Of a stretch of DNA of 57,829 nt, positions 27,634-35,397 are shown in pieces (the stretch's first letter is position 1; every line of letters begins with the position of its first letter). Below the pieces are notes generated by a model that was not told the origin of the DNA, made no database searches, and saw nothing but the letters and a program-made list of their open reading frames with translations. Both the position numbers and the translations under genes were made by a program. The stretch covers positions 1-57,829 of the forward strand of contig NZ_JAACYW010000041.1 of assembly GCF_015356825.1 (NCBI RefSeq), in the 5' to 3' direction. Source of the stretch: Catenulispora rubra (GTDB taxonomy: Bacteria > Actinomycetota > Actinomycetes > Streptomycetales > Catenulisporaceae).

Positions 27634-28161
27634 ATGACGCCGCTCACCAACGAGGCCGTGCAACAGGAACTCGAACTTCTCACGCGCACGTTGACAGTGG
27701 CCCGCAAGGACCTCGGGGATCTCCCACAACGCAAACTGGCCTCGATGCTGGGCGTCGCAAAAACCTCGGTAGTCGACTGGGAGACTGGGCAAGATTCCCC
27801 GACTGTGCGAAACCTCATCGGTTGGGCCCGCATACTAATGCTGAGACTCGTCATCGTCGACAGGATCGGCGTGCAGGTTCCTTGTTCGGTGCCCCGGGAA
27901 CACGGCGAAACTTGGGAAACCTATGAGCTCAGAAGGCTGACGATGGTACTGCGCGATGTCCGCAACGCGTACCCCATGCTGCCCCAACTTGAGGTCGCCA
28001 ACCGGGGCGGATTCAGCCGAGTCTCCTTGGTGCACTGGGAGAGCCTGCGAACACCGCCCCGAACACTCGGCCTCATACGCTGGGCAATGGCCCTAGACTG
28101 CAGAGTTCGCCTCGCACCCATGCGACCCCGACGCCGGATTCTCGCCACAGTGGAAGGGTAG
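27634..28161 (+). CDS. Double helix-turn-helix XRE-like regulator
   Basis: A 175-aa protein with two Xre-type HTH units: PQRKLASMLGVAKTSVVDWE (about 28-47) and a second about 100 residues later, SRVSLVHWE. Each is followed by a hydrophobic strand (LMLRLVIVDRIG and ALDCRVRL). ATG at 27634 is preferred, with AGAGGTGG just upstream; a longer basic N-terminus is possible. It is paralogous to the two genes at 50849 and 51564. It lies 295 nt upstream of the SARP regulator on the same strand. Confidence 0.75.
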   Translation: MTPLTNEAVQQELELLTRTLTVARKDLGDLPQRKLASMLGVAKTSVVDWETGQDSPTVRNLIGWARILMLRLVIVDRIGVQVPCSVPREHGETWETYELRRLTMVLRDVRNAYPMLPQLEVANRGGFSRVSLVHWESLRTPPRTLGLIRWAMALDCRVRLAPMRPRRRILATVEG

Positions 28162-28455
28162 ACCTTCTCGGAGGCCATCCCGCTCGCCGCCGCGCGGCGA
28201 CAATGTGCAAGTCCCGCGCTGGATAGTGGTGGGGGCTTGTCAATCAGTGACTGCTGACTCGGATACGGCCGACGTCAGGCAAACTTTTTGGCCTACAGAT
28301 CGGCAGGTTCCCTACCTTCACGGATCTTCCTCCCAAATTTGGCCAGTCTTGTGCGATTCGCTGATATATCGCCAATAGGCCCTGGAATCGGATCGATCTC
28401 CGGTGTACACATGGAAGGCAGAGAGCGTACACGCAGCCGGTGAGGGGGAACCCAG
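28162..28455. promoter_or_regulatory. Upstream region of the SARP regulator
   Basis: 294 nt without ORFs. It contains an AT-richer stretch (28260-28340) likely to carry the promoter. No repeat pair of SARP-box type was recognised. Confidence 0.3.
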
Positions 28456-31400
28456 GTGCGGCTCACGTTGCTCGGTACTGTCCAGGTGTGGCACGAGGAA
28501 AGACCGTGGCCAACCGGAAGCATCAAAGAGAAGAATCTGCTTGCGATCCTCGCCATGGACGCCGGAAACGCTGTCTCGGCGCAGAGCCTGGCCGAGCGGC
28601 TGTGGGATCACGAACTTCCACGGACCGCCCGGCAGGGACTCCACGTCTACGTCTCCCGTCTGCGGCGGCGTCTTCGCGAAGCCTGCGGTGACGACCTGAT
28701 CGTCAGCACCCCGGCAGGCGGATACCTGCTAGACCTGCCAGCCGAAGCCATCGACGCCAAGCATTTTCTAAAGCTCTTCCACCGCAGCTCCAGTATCCGC
28801 TCGACCGACCCGCTCCTGGCGCGGTCACTCCTGAGACGTGCCGAGGAGCTGTGGCGCGGCGAACCGCTAGCAGGAATCGAAGGTCAGTGGGCCGAGAAGA
28901 CACGTCGCGTACTGCTTGCACACCGACGCAACGCCGCCTTGACCCGCATCGAGCTCGAACTACAGGCGGACAATCCGAGCGAAGACCTCATCGGCGAGCT
29001 TACTGAGCTGACCAGCGATGCCCACACCGACCAAAAGGCTGTAGCGCTGCTGATGTCCGCGCTGGACACGGCCGGCAGAACGGAAGAAGCGCTGGCGGCA
29101 TTCCACACCACCCGAATACAACTGCAAAAACTAGGCATAGAGCCCCGTCAAGAACTTCGCGCAACGCACCAGCAGATTCTGCGCGGCAACCCACACTCGA
29201 AGCCATCCGGACCTGCAGGCACCGCCTGGATACCCAACACGCTAGACCCTGATCCTCCCCACCTGGCCGGGCGTAACGCAGAATTGGCAAAACTGCAGGC
29301 CCTTATCAGCGACGACCTGCGCACCAGATCGGGCCCGGCGCTATATGCCTTGGATGGCATGCCGGGCATCGGCAAAACTGCTTTTGCCGTTCGCGCCGCT
29401 CATATGCTGCGTTCCCGCTGCCCCGATGGATTCCTGCAAATCAACCTGCGGACCCATCACCCCTCCCAGCCACCCATCACCGCTCGCGACGCACTGGTCC
29501 AACTCCTCGACGACATAGCAACTCCCTCCCGGCAGATGGAGCGCGCAAATAGTACGAACGCACTGGCCGCGCTGTGGCGGCGACGCACCAGCGACAGACG
29601 GCTCCTACTGCTCCTGGACGACGTCGCCGACAGCGAGCAGATCGAGGCCCTGCTGCCAGCCGCGCCCGGCAGCGTCGTCCTGCTCACCTCCCGTCGACGC
29701 CTCTCCGGCCTGCCAGGGCTACGACAGCACACGTTGCAGCCGCTATCCGACGACGCCGCCGGCGAGCTGCTATCCGTCATCGTCGGCCGGGATCTACCAG
29801 ACCTGCGCGAAAACCAGGAGCAGTTCGCACGCCGCTGCGGTGGGCTACCGTTGGCCATGGCCGTGGCTGCCGCGTATCTCCGCACCCGCCCAACCTGGAC
29901 GCTAGCAGACCTGAACGACCGCTTGATCGCCGCACATGCCCGATCCGCCTCCGACCAAATCAACTCCCGCATATACGCCGCGTTCGCCCTCTCCTTCCAC
30001 GCTCTGACCGATCACCTGCGCACCGCGCTGTGCCTGCTGGCGGCCCATCCCGGCCCTGACACCACAACAAACTCTGTCGCCGCGTTGATCGACACCGATC
30101 CGGCAACGGCCGACTCCGCCCTGGAAGCCCTGCTGGAACAACACTTGATCGAGGAGACAGGTCCGCACCGTTTTCGAATGCACGACCTGATGCGCGAATA
30201 CGCTCTCACCGAGCTTGCTCAGCGACACACTCCCCAAGAAACCGAAAGTGCCCTGGCCCGCATGCTCGATTTCTATCTGACGACCGCACTGCTTGCAGAC
30301 CAAGCCGTGCATCCCCAACGCCGCCGCGGCACCGAAGCGTCCGCCCACGCCAGGGCAGCCCCAACTTTCGAGAACCCAGGCCAGGCCCGCAGCTGGCTAG
30401 CCTCCGAATGGCCGAACCTCCACGCGATCAACGTCTTGGCGCACGCGCGCGGCTGGCACGCCCGGGCCCCCTTGCTCCCGCTGGTCCTGGCCGAGTACCT
30501 CGACCGCCGCGGGGACTCGGCCAAGGCTATCGACGTCCTTGAGCTGGCCATGGGAGCTCGCGCCGACCCGACGGCCCACCCCGACGACGCCACTGCGGCA
30601 CGGCTCCTCACCGATCTCGCGGCCGCACGAATTCGCACCGGAGAACTCGACTTGGCCTTGTCTTACGCACGCCGCGCCTTGGACATCTGGATCGAGTGCG
30701 ACGACAGATACGGCCAGGCCGACGCCTGGGTACAGGTCGGCCGAGCACATTGGCACGCCCGTCAGTCCTCCAAGGCGATTCCCGCCTTCGAACACGCCGC
30801 AGCCCTCTACGACGAGCTCGGCGAAATCGGCAGACGTGCGGTCGCCGAGGATCATCTCAGCATCCAGATGTTCGAGCTCGGCCGGCACGACGAGGCTTTC
30901 GCCCTGAGCCAGCAGGCACTGGACACCGCGCGCCAATCCACGGACCCGGCCCTGCAATGCGACATCCTCACCAACCTCGGTGAGATGTATCGGGAAGCCG
31001 GCCACATCAACCAGGCACTCGACCACTTCCGCCAAGCCAAGGCCATCGTGGACAACCTCGGCGACCCCCAGAACGTCGCCGTTCTGGCCAGCAACATCGG
31101 CGCCGTCCACAGCGAACGAGGCGAGCACGAGGCCGCCCAGTCCTCATTCCACACTGCTCTGGAGCTGTTCCAGGCCCTCGGCGACCGCCGAAACGAAATC
31201 GACACCCTCATCAGCCTCGCCGACGCCCACACCCATCACGGCAACCACCACACCGCGTTCCAGCACCTCCAACAGGCCTCACAACTGGCGGCATCGACCC
31301 ACGACCCGCTCCGTCAGGCCCGAATCCAACTGGCCACAGGACACGCCCACCGAAGCCAACAACGACTCACCGATGCCCTAGATTTCTACCACTCAGCCCT

Positions 31401-31578
31401 CGACGAGGCTGGCGCCGCAAAAGCCCCTCTGGACCAGGCCCACGCACTTCGCGCCATCGCAGACGTGCTCCGCCTACGCAAGGACCCGGAAGCAAATGCC
31501 TTCGCTCAACGGGCCAACACCATCTATCAGCACCTCCACCATCCCGCAGCCATCCCCGACTCCGAAACTGCTCCATAA
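28456..31578 (+). CDS. AfsR/SARP-family regulator: BTAD, NB-ARC, TPR
   Basis: A 1040-aa regulator of the AfsR type. An OmpR-like winged HTH lies at the N-terminus (about 1-90; LLAILAMDAGNAVSAQSLAE, QGLHVYVSRLRRRL, PAGGYLLDL), then BTAD (about 95-245; FHTTRIQLQKLGIEPRQELR). NB-ARC has P-loop GMPGIGKTAF (about 300), Walker B LLLLLDDVAD (about 383), LLTSRRRLSGL, CGGLPLAMAVAA (about 461) and MHDLMREYAL (about 573). TPR repeats run from about 640 to 1030. The start is GTG 28456, with GAGGGGG 12 nt upstream. It probably activates secondary-metabolite genes, but no obvious target sits beside it; the lanthipeptide cluster is 15 kb away. Confidence 0.93.
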   Translation: MRLTLLGTVQVWHEERPWPTGSIKEKNLLAILAMDAGNAVSAQSLAERLWDHELPRTARQGLHVYVSRLRRRLREACGDDLIVSTPAGGYLLDLPAEAIDAKHFLKLFHRSSSIRSTDPLLARSLLRRAEELWRGEPLAGIEGQWAEKTRRVLLAHRRNAALTRIELELQADNPSEDLIGELTELTSDAHTDQKAVALLMSALDTAGRTEEALAAFHTTRIQLQKLGIEPRQELRATHQQILRGNPHSKPSGPAGTAWIPNTLDPDPPHLAGRNAELAKLQALISDDLRTRSGPALYALDGMPGIGKTAFAVRAAHMLRSRCPDGFLQINLRTHHPSQPPITARDALVQLLDDIATPSRQMERANSTNALAALWRRRTSDRRLLLLLDDVADSEQIEALLPAAPGSVVLLTSRRRLSGLPGLRQHTLQPLSDDAAGELLSVIVGRDLPDLRENQEQFARRCGGLPLAMAVAAAYLRTRPTWTLADLNDRLIAAHARSASDQINSRIYAAFALSFHALTDHLRTALCLLAAHPGPDTTTNSVAALIDTDPATADSALEALLEQHLIEETGPHRFRMHDLMREYALTELAQRHTPQETESALARMLDFYLTTALLADQAVHPQRRRGTEASAHARAAPTFENPGQARSWLASEWPNLHAINVLAHARGWHARAPLLPLVLAEYLDRRGDSAKAIDVLELAMGARADPTAHPDDATAARLLTDLAAARIRTGELDLALSYARRALDIWIECDDRYGQADAWVQVGRAHWHARQSSKAIPAFEHAAALYDELGEIGRRAVAEDHLSIQMFELGRHDEAFALSQQALDTARQSTDPALQCDILTNLGEMYREAGHINQALDHFRQAKAIVDNLGDPQNVAVLASNIGAVHSERGEHEAAQSSFHTALELFQALGDRRNEIDTLISLADAHTHHGNHHTAFQHLQQASQLAASTHDPLRQARIQLATGHAHRSQQRLTDALDFYHSALDEAGAAKAPLDQAHALRAIADVLRLRKDPEANAFAQRANTIYQHLHHPAAIPDSETAP

Positions 31579-31952
31579 GCACGTCAGCCGGCCCTCACTC
31601 CACAACCGCCAACGCCATCGGCGTGCCGCGGATCTACAAACGATTCCTGGTGCCACCTCACGAACGGTCAGATCGAGGGCTCCGACACGCATCACGCCCG
31701 CATAGGCAGACATGACGGTCACCCTTCTAAGCGACACAGCGCGCAGTCACCACGAACGACGTGGCACTCGCCCCCTCCCCCAGCCACACAAGCCGTGCGC
31801 TAAGACCGCTGCAAGCCTGCTGCAACCACCTGCGGAATACCCCCAATACGAGGCCACGGGGGACACCGTAGCGAAGCGACGGATACCTCGCCTCGCACAG
31901 GCGCCGCCGGGCATGCTTCTCGCGGCGCGCGGTAGCAAACAGGGGGACACAC
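31579..31952. other. Intergenic region without recognised feature
   Basis: 374 nt between the SARP and DUF397 genes. Open frames on either strand lack coding character, and no RNA gene was seen. A CAGGGGG ribosome site for the next gene lies at its end. Confidence 0.3.
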
Positions 31953-32156
31953 ATGGCGCGACTCAATCAGCAATGGTTCAAGAGCAGCTTCAGCGGCGGC
32001 AACGACTCGAACTGCGTCGAGGTCCGGTTCATCAACGACTTCGCACACGTCCGCAACAGCACCATGGCAGACAGCCCGGTGCTCGTGTTCAACCGGGGCG
32101 AATGGGACGCATTCGAACTCGGCGTCTTCAACGGCGAATTCTCGATGCCCGCGTAA
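31953..32156 (+). CDS. DUF397-domain protein
   Basis: A 67-aa protein of the DUF397 family, common in actinomycetes: WFKSSFSGGNDSNCVEVRF at the N-terminus, then VRNSTMADSPVLVFNRGEW and a final FELGVFNGEF. ATG at 31953 follows CAGGGGG. Members usually sit directly downstream of an XRE regulator as a putative antitoxin or regulatory partner (for example BldB-linked pairs). Here no XRE is adjacent; the nearest is 3.8 kb upstream, so it may be an orphan. Confidence 0.88.
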   Translation: MARLNQQWFKSSFSGGNDSNCVEVRFINDFAHVRNSTMADSPVLVFNRGEWDAFELGVFNGEFSMPA

Positions 32157-32170
32157 ACACACCCGCTCGT

Positions 32171-32634
32171 TTACACCTCTCCCACGGGCCGCCGAAACCG
32201 CGTGACATACCGGTTTCGGCGGCCCGCCGGCGTGTCTAGGGCGGGCAGGCTCAAATTCATCGTGATCCCACCTTCGACGTCTCGGGCCTGAACTACCTTT
32301 TCGGCGATACCGCTGACATTGCTAAACGCGTTCGCGCCCGTACTGTCCGAAAGTTCCCCCACGCGTCAGCCATATCGGGCCGCAAAGTAAGCATCCCGTC
32401 GAGGTAGCCAGCCCAGTACGCCATCAGCAGGATCTGGCCATCCGCGCCGTCCCCAGCCAACGTCAGTGCCTTGCCGCGGGAGACCTCGAGCTGCCGACTC
32501 ATGCGCTCAGTCTCAGCGTGGTCGCCGTGACCGAACCGCCGGGCCAGGAAATCCCGCACTGCCGACCAAGCATCGCTGGCCATCGACGTCATCAACGACT
32601 GAGCACCCTGCTGCAGAATCGCCGAATAATACAT
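32171..32634 (-). pseudogene. Frameshifted gene ending in a VVQARDVEGG motif
   Basis: The first frame (ATG 32634, GGAAGGG upstream) encodes about 95 meaningful residues: DAWSAVRDFLARRFGHGDHA and LMAYWAGYLDGMLTLRPDMA. After DAWG the sensible reading moves to the next frame, giving ELSDSTGANAFSN, VSGIAEKVVQARDVEGGIT and a short tail. The change falls at a run of five C (32356-32360), so it could be a sequencing error, a decay mutation or slippage. Read as one protein it is about 150 aa, of a kind seen in actinomycetes with a membrane/regulatory-like N-terminus and a VVQA.D(I/V).GG tail shared with STAND proteins. Confidence 0.6.
32186..32225. terminator. Bidirectional hairpin terminator
   Basis: A perfect 15-bp inverted repeat (GGGCCGCCGAAACCG at 32186-32200 and its complement at 32211-32225) around a 10-nt loop, 29 nt after the DUF397 stop. 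It overlaps the last codons of the convergent gene. Confidence 0.75.
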
Positions 32635-32747
32635 GAACCCTTCCTGCACGCAAAACAGCTACCCCACGACCACAGGGTTCTCATCCTACTCAGGTGCCCG
32701 CCGCGGCACTCTGACCAGACAAATATCTACCGGAAACTCTCAATCAC

Positions 32748-32779
32748 GGGTTCGGGGTTCAAGTCCCTGTCGGCGCACC
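32748..32779 (+). other. tRNA 3'-end fragment, candidate attachment site
   Basis: A T-arm CGGGG-TTCAAGT-CCCTG is followed by a 7-nt acceptor strand TCGGCGC, a discriminator A and CC. The preceding 70 nt do not fold into the rest of a tRNA (no matching GCGCCGA acceptor strand or anticodon arm), so only the 3' end is present. This is typical of the att copy left by an element integrated into a tRNA gene. The integrase gene lies 350 nt away. Confidence 0.6.
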
Positions 32780-32787
32780 CGTAGCGG

Positions 32788-32826
32788 AGCCCCAGCTCAG
32801 ACATTTGAGCTGGGGCTTTGCGTTTT
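32788..32826 (+). terminator. Rho-independent terminator after the tRNA fragment
   Basis: AGCCCCAGCTCA and its complement TGAGCTGGGGCT form a perfect 12-bp stem around a 6-nt loop, followed by TTGCGTTTT. Its place 9 nt after the tRNA-like end fits a native tRNA terminator. Confidence 0.8.
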
Positions 32827-32967
32827 CGAATACGTGGCAGCTGAACTTGTTGACGGCCCGTCAGGGCCGTGGACCAGGATTGGACCAGGGCGGTCCCGAA
32901 GTCGTCTCCGCAGAACCCCGATACTCTGGACGATCGCGTGCGCGAGCGTGGGAACGTGTCGTAGGCG

Positions 32968-33060
32968 TCCGCTGGTCCGGGTTCCAGCGGATTTCGATCC
33001 GCGTGGACCTGCGGTTTCGCGGAAGCCCTGGCTCGCTTCCAGCGGATTCCGGTCCGCTGG
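32968..33060. repeat. Four CCAGCGGA repeats in two inverted pairs beside the integrase
   Basis: TCCGCTGG at 32968-32975, CCAGCGGA at 32984-32991, CCAGCGGA at 33039-33046 and TCCGCTGG at 33053-33060 form two inverted pairs. GGACC-rich words flank them (32869-32885). They lie between the tRNA-like att fragment and the 3' end of the integrase gene, where integrase arm-binding sites would be expected. Further copies are at 17718 and 35291. Confidence 0.6.
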
Positions 33061-33129
33061 TCGATTCGTCGCAGGTCAACGCCACGAGGTTGCCGCAACG
33101 TCGACGGCCCTTCGTCTACGGGCTCTGCG

Positions 33130-34752
33130 TCATGCCGCAGTCTCCTGGGCGCCATGTGGACCAGGGAGCTTCGCTCGGGCCTGCATGATGGCTGCTGCGA
33201 TAGCTGCTGTGGCCGAGCGCTTGAGCTCGGGGTAGACCGAGGTGTAGATGTCCTGAGTGATCGCGGTACCGGAATGCCCGAGCATCTCGGAGACCACCTT
33301 GACGTCCACCCCGGCGGCCAGCGCGATCGACGCCGCCCCATGCCACAGGTCGTGAAGGCGGATCGGCGGCAAGCCCGCCTCCCGGGCTAGCAGGTGGAAC
33401 TGGTCGGTCACCCAGGCCGGGTGCAGCCCGGTCCCCTCGGAGCCGGTGAACACCAGCCCGGTGTCAGTCCAGCCGGCCCCGGCGGCGAGCTTGTCGGCCT
33501 TCTGCTGCCGACGGCGTGCAGTCAGCTCGGCCGCCACCGGGTCGCTGAGCCGGACGGTCCGCTGCGAGGACTCGGACTTCGGCGCGGTGACCATGGTCTC
33601 CCAGCCCAGCTGGATCACCTGCTGCGCCACGGTAACCAGCCGGCAGGGCAGGTTCACATCCACCCACCGCAGCCCAACAGCCTCACCCCAGCGCATCCCG
33701 GTAAACGCCAGCAGATGAAACAGCGCGAACTGCGGGTGCTTCGCGGCCCGCTCCAGGAACACCGCGGTCTGCGCCGGGGTCCGGACTATCACCAACGAAG
33801 GCAGCTCCCCGGTCGCGCGCCAACAGGCCACCCGCTCCGCCGTCCACACCCGGGCCCGCGGCGGACGCCCCGACGGCAGGTGCACCAACGCAGCGACGTT
33901 CACCACAATCAGCTGCTGCGCACACGCCGCCGACAACGCCGAGCGCAACGTGGCCCGGATCCGCGCCCGGGTCGCGTCCCCACACGGGCGACGGTACGGC
34001 GGCATTGCCGCCAGCTCCGCCTTCGCCTCCCGCCAAGTGGCCTTGTCGTTGGCACGCCACTCCTCCTTCGTCCTCTTCTCGGTACGGTGCCGGGCGGTGT
34101 AGTCGGCCCGTGCCTGCTTCGCCTCGGCGGCGATGGCCGCGAACATGCGCTGCAGGTGCTCGACCCGCAGCCCCTCCAACGGGATCGACCCCAAATGCGG
34201 GATCAGGTATTGCCGCAGGTGGCAGGCGTACACCCGGCGGGTCCCCGGCGCCAGATCGGCCTTGTCCGCCAGCCAGGACGTCAGCCACTGCTCGACCGTG
34301 GTGCGGTCCGCCAGCGGCTGCCGGGCGGCAATCGCCCGGCGCACCGTGTCGTAGTCCGGCAGACGCCGCGTGTCGGCTATGTCCCGCCGGATCCGCGCGG
34401 CAATGTCCAGCTTCAACCTCCCCGCCGCCTCGACGTTGACCGCCACCCGGTCGGCGATCCCCAGCAAGTTCCGCACCGCCGTCAGCTGCGCCTCAGCTTC
34501 GGGCCGGTTGTCGATCCCGCCCCGGGCTATGACCTGCCAGCCGACGCCTGGGGCCTGGAACCCGGTCTGGAAGTGCCACGACCGGTGCGAGGGATTCCAC
34601 TCCGATCCGCGCCGCAGTTTCGGACACGTCGAACCGATCCGGGACAGCTTCGACTTGCCCGCCGCGTCCAGCACTGGCGAGCCGTCCGCCGCCAGCACCG
34701 GCACCCGGCAGCCGCACTTCTTGAACACCGAACCCGGAGTCACGACGATCAC
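33130..34752 (-). CDS. int: Tyrosine-family site-specific integrase with R-to-W change in the HxxR motif
   Basis: A 540-aa phage/ICE-type integrase. A Cys-containing N-terminal arm region (KKCGCRVPV), a SAM-like core-binding domain (TVEQWLTSWLADKADLAPGT, HLRQYLIPHLG; about 150-215) and the catalytic domain are all present. Visible catalytic residues are Arg-I in TGMRWGEAVGL (about 357), Lys in PKSESSQRTV, His in LHDLWHGAAS (about 464-473), MLGHSG and Tyr in DIYTSVYPEL. The second Arg of HxxR is Trp (codon TGG; a single C-to-T change from CGG would explain it), which may impair recombination. The start is GTG 34752 after GAGGATAGGA. Its 3' end faces the att-like tRNA fragment. Confidence 0.92.
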   Translation of the reverse strand: MIVVTPGSVFKKCGCRVPVLAADGSPVLDAAGKSKLSRIGSTCPKLRRGSEWNPSHRSWHFQTGFQAPGVGWQVIARGGIDNRPEAEAQLTAVRNLLGIADRVAVNVEAAGRLKLDIAARIRRDIADTRRLPDYDTVRRAIAARQPLADRTTVEQWLTSWLADKADLAPGTRRVYACHLRQYLIPHLGSIPLEGLRVEHLQRMFAAIAAEAKQARADYTARHRTEKRTKEEWRANDKATWREAKAELAAMPPYRRPCGDATRARIRATLRSALSAACAQQLIVVNVAALVHLPSGRPPRARVWTAERVACWRATGELPSLVIVRTPAQTAVFLERAAKHPQFALFHLLAFTGMRWGEAVGLRWVDVNLPCRLVTVAQQVIQLGWETMVTAPKSESSQRTVRLSDPVAAELTARRRQQKADKLAAGAGWTDTGLVFTGSEGTGLHPAWVTDQFHLLAREAGLPPIRLHDLWHGAASIALAAGVDVKVVSEMLGHSGTAITQDIYTSVYPELKRSATAAIAAAIMQARAKLPGPHGAQETAA

Positions 34753-34797
34753 TCCTATCCTCGGCCGACTCCCTACCGCCGCTGTATCAGTGAGCGA

Positions 34798-35112
34798 TCA
34801 CCACGTGACGACCTGGTCCGTGCTCCCACGCCCCGCACGCCCGCCGCCGGCGGCCAGTGGCGACGCGACGGCTAGCCCCAGCACGGCCAGCAAATCGGCC
34901 GTCGGCACCTTCCACCCACACCCCACCCGCAGCACCCGGCACGGGAACTCCCCTGCCGCAGCCAACCGATACGCCCTGAACCGCCCGATCCCCAACAACC
35001 GCCCCGCCGACGGTATGTCCAACACCGCAGGCAGCCCACCGCCCTGCGGGGACGCCAGGCTCACGAGCACCGGCGCGGGCCGCCGGACCTCCGCCGAATC
35101 CGTCCTCACCAT
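34798..35112 (-). CDS. Excisionase-like MerR/HTH_17 DNA-binding protein
   Basis: A 104-aa protein from ATG 35112 (longer starts are possible). A winged-HTH of excisionase type occupies about 30-80: LDIPSAGRLLGIGRFRAYRL, then GEFPCRVLRVGCGWKVPTAD. Normal relatives read EAA.LLGI.R...Y.L...GE.P..V.R.G....VP...L. It sits 45 nt upstream of the integrase on the same strand, the usual xis-int order, and is divergent from the TPR-PIN gene. It probably directs excision and may control integrase expression. Confidence 0.82.
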   Translation of the reverse strand: MVRTDSAEVRRPAPVLVSLASPQGGGLPAVLDIPSAGRLLGIGRFRAYRLAAAGEFPCRVLRVGCGWKVPTADLLAVLGLAVASPLAAGGGRAGRGSTDQVVTW

Positions 35113-35397
35113 CACGATCACCTGCTCTCTACCCCCACATTCACCCCGGACCCGAAGACCTGACTGAGCCATATGACAGAATCAGCCCAGGAACTGTCGA
35201 GACTCTGTCCAAGAGTTGACTAATAGCGGATCGCCGAGCTCTCGGTTAAGTCTTCGAAGGGCGCACCATTAGCCACCTGCGACGCCGTGACCAGCGGATT
35301 TTCGGAGACGCTTAAGCCCAAGCACGCATGGCCTCAATCTGTCGGTGCCACATGGCATGCTACTGACCGGAAGTCCGGAAGTGTTGAGGGAGCCGCA

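Noticed and set aside
31474..31737. A minus-strand small ORF after the SARP gene
   Set aside because: It overlaps the SARP 3' end, lacks a ribosome site and is Trp/Arg/Cys-rich without motifs.
32701..32780. A complete tRNA gene ending at 32779
   Set aside because: Only the T-arm and 3' acceptor strand are present. No anticodon arm, D-arm or matching 5' acceptor strand can be folded from the preceding sequence.
33394..34875. A 493-residue plus-strand frame opposite the integrase
   Set aside because: It is a shadow of the integrase gene with Arg/Pro/His/Gln-biased composition.
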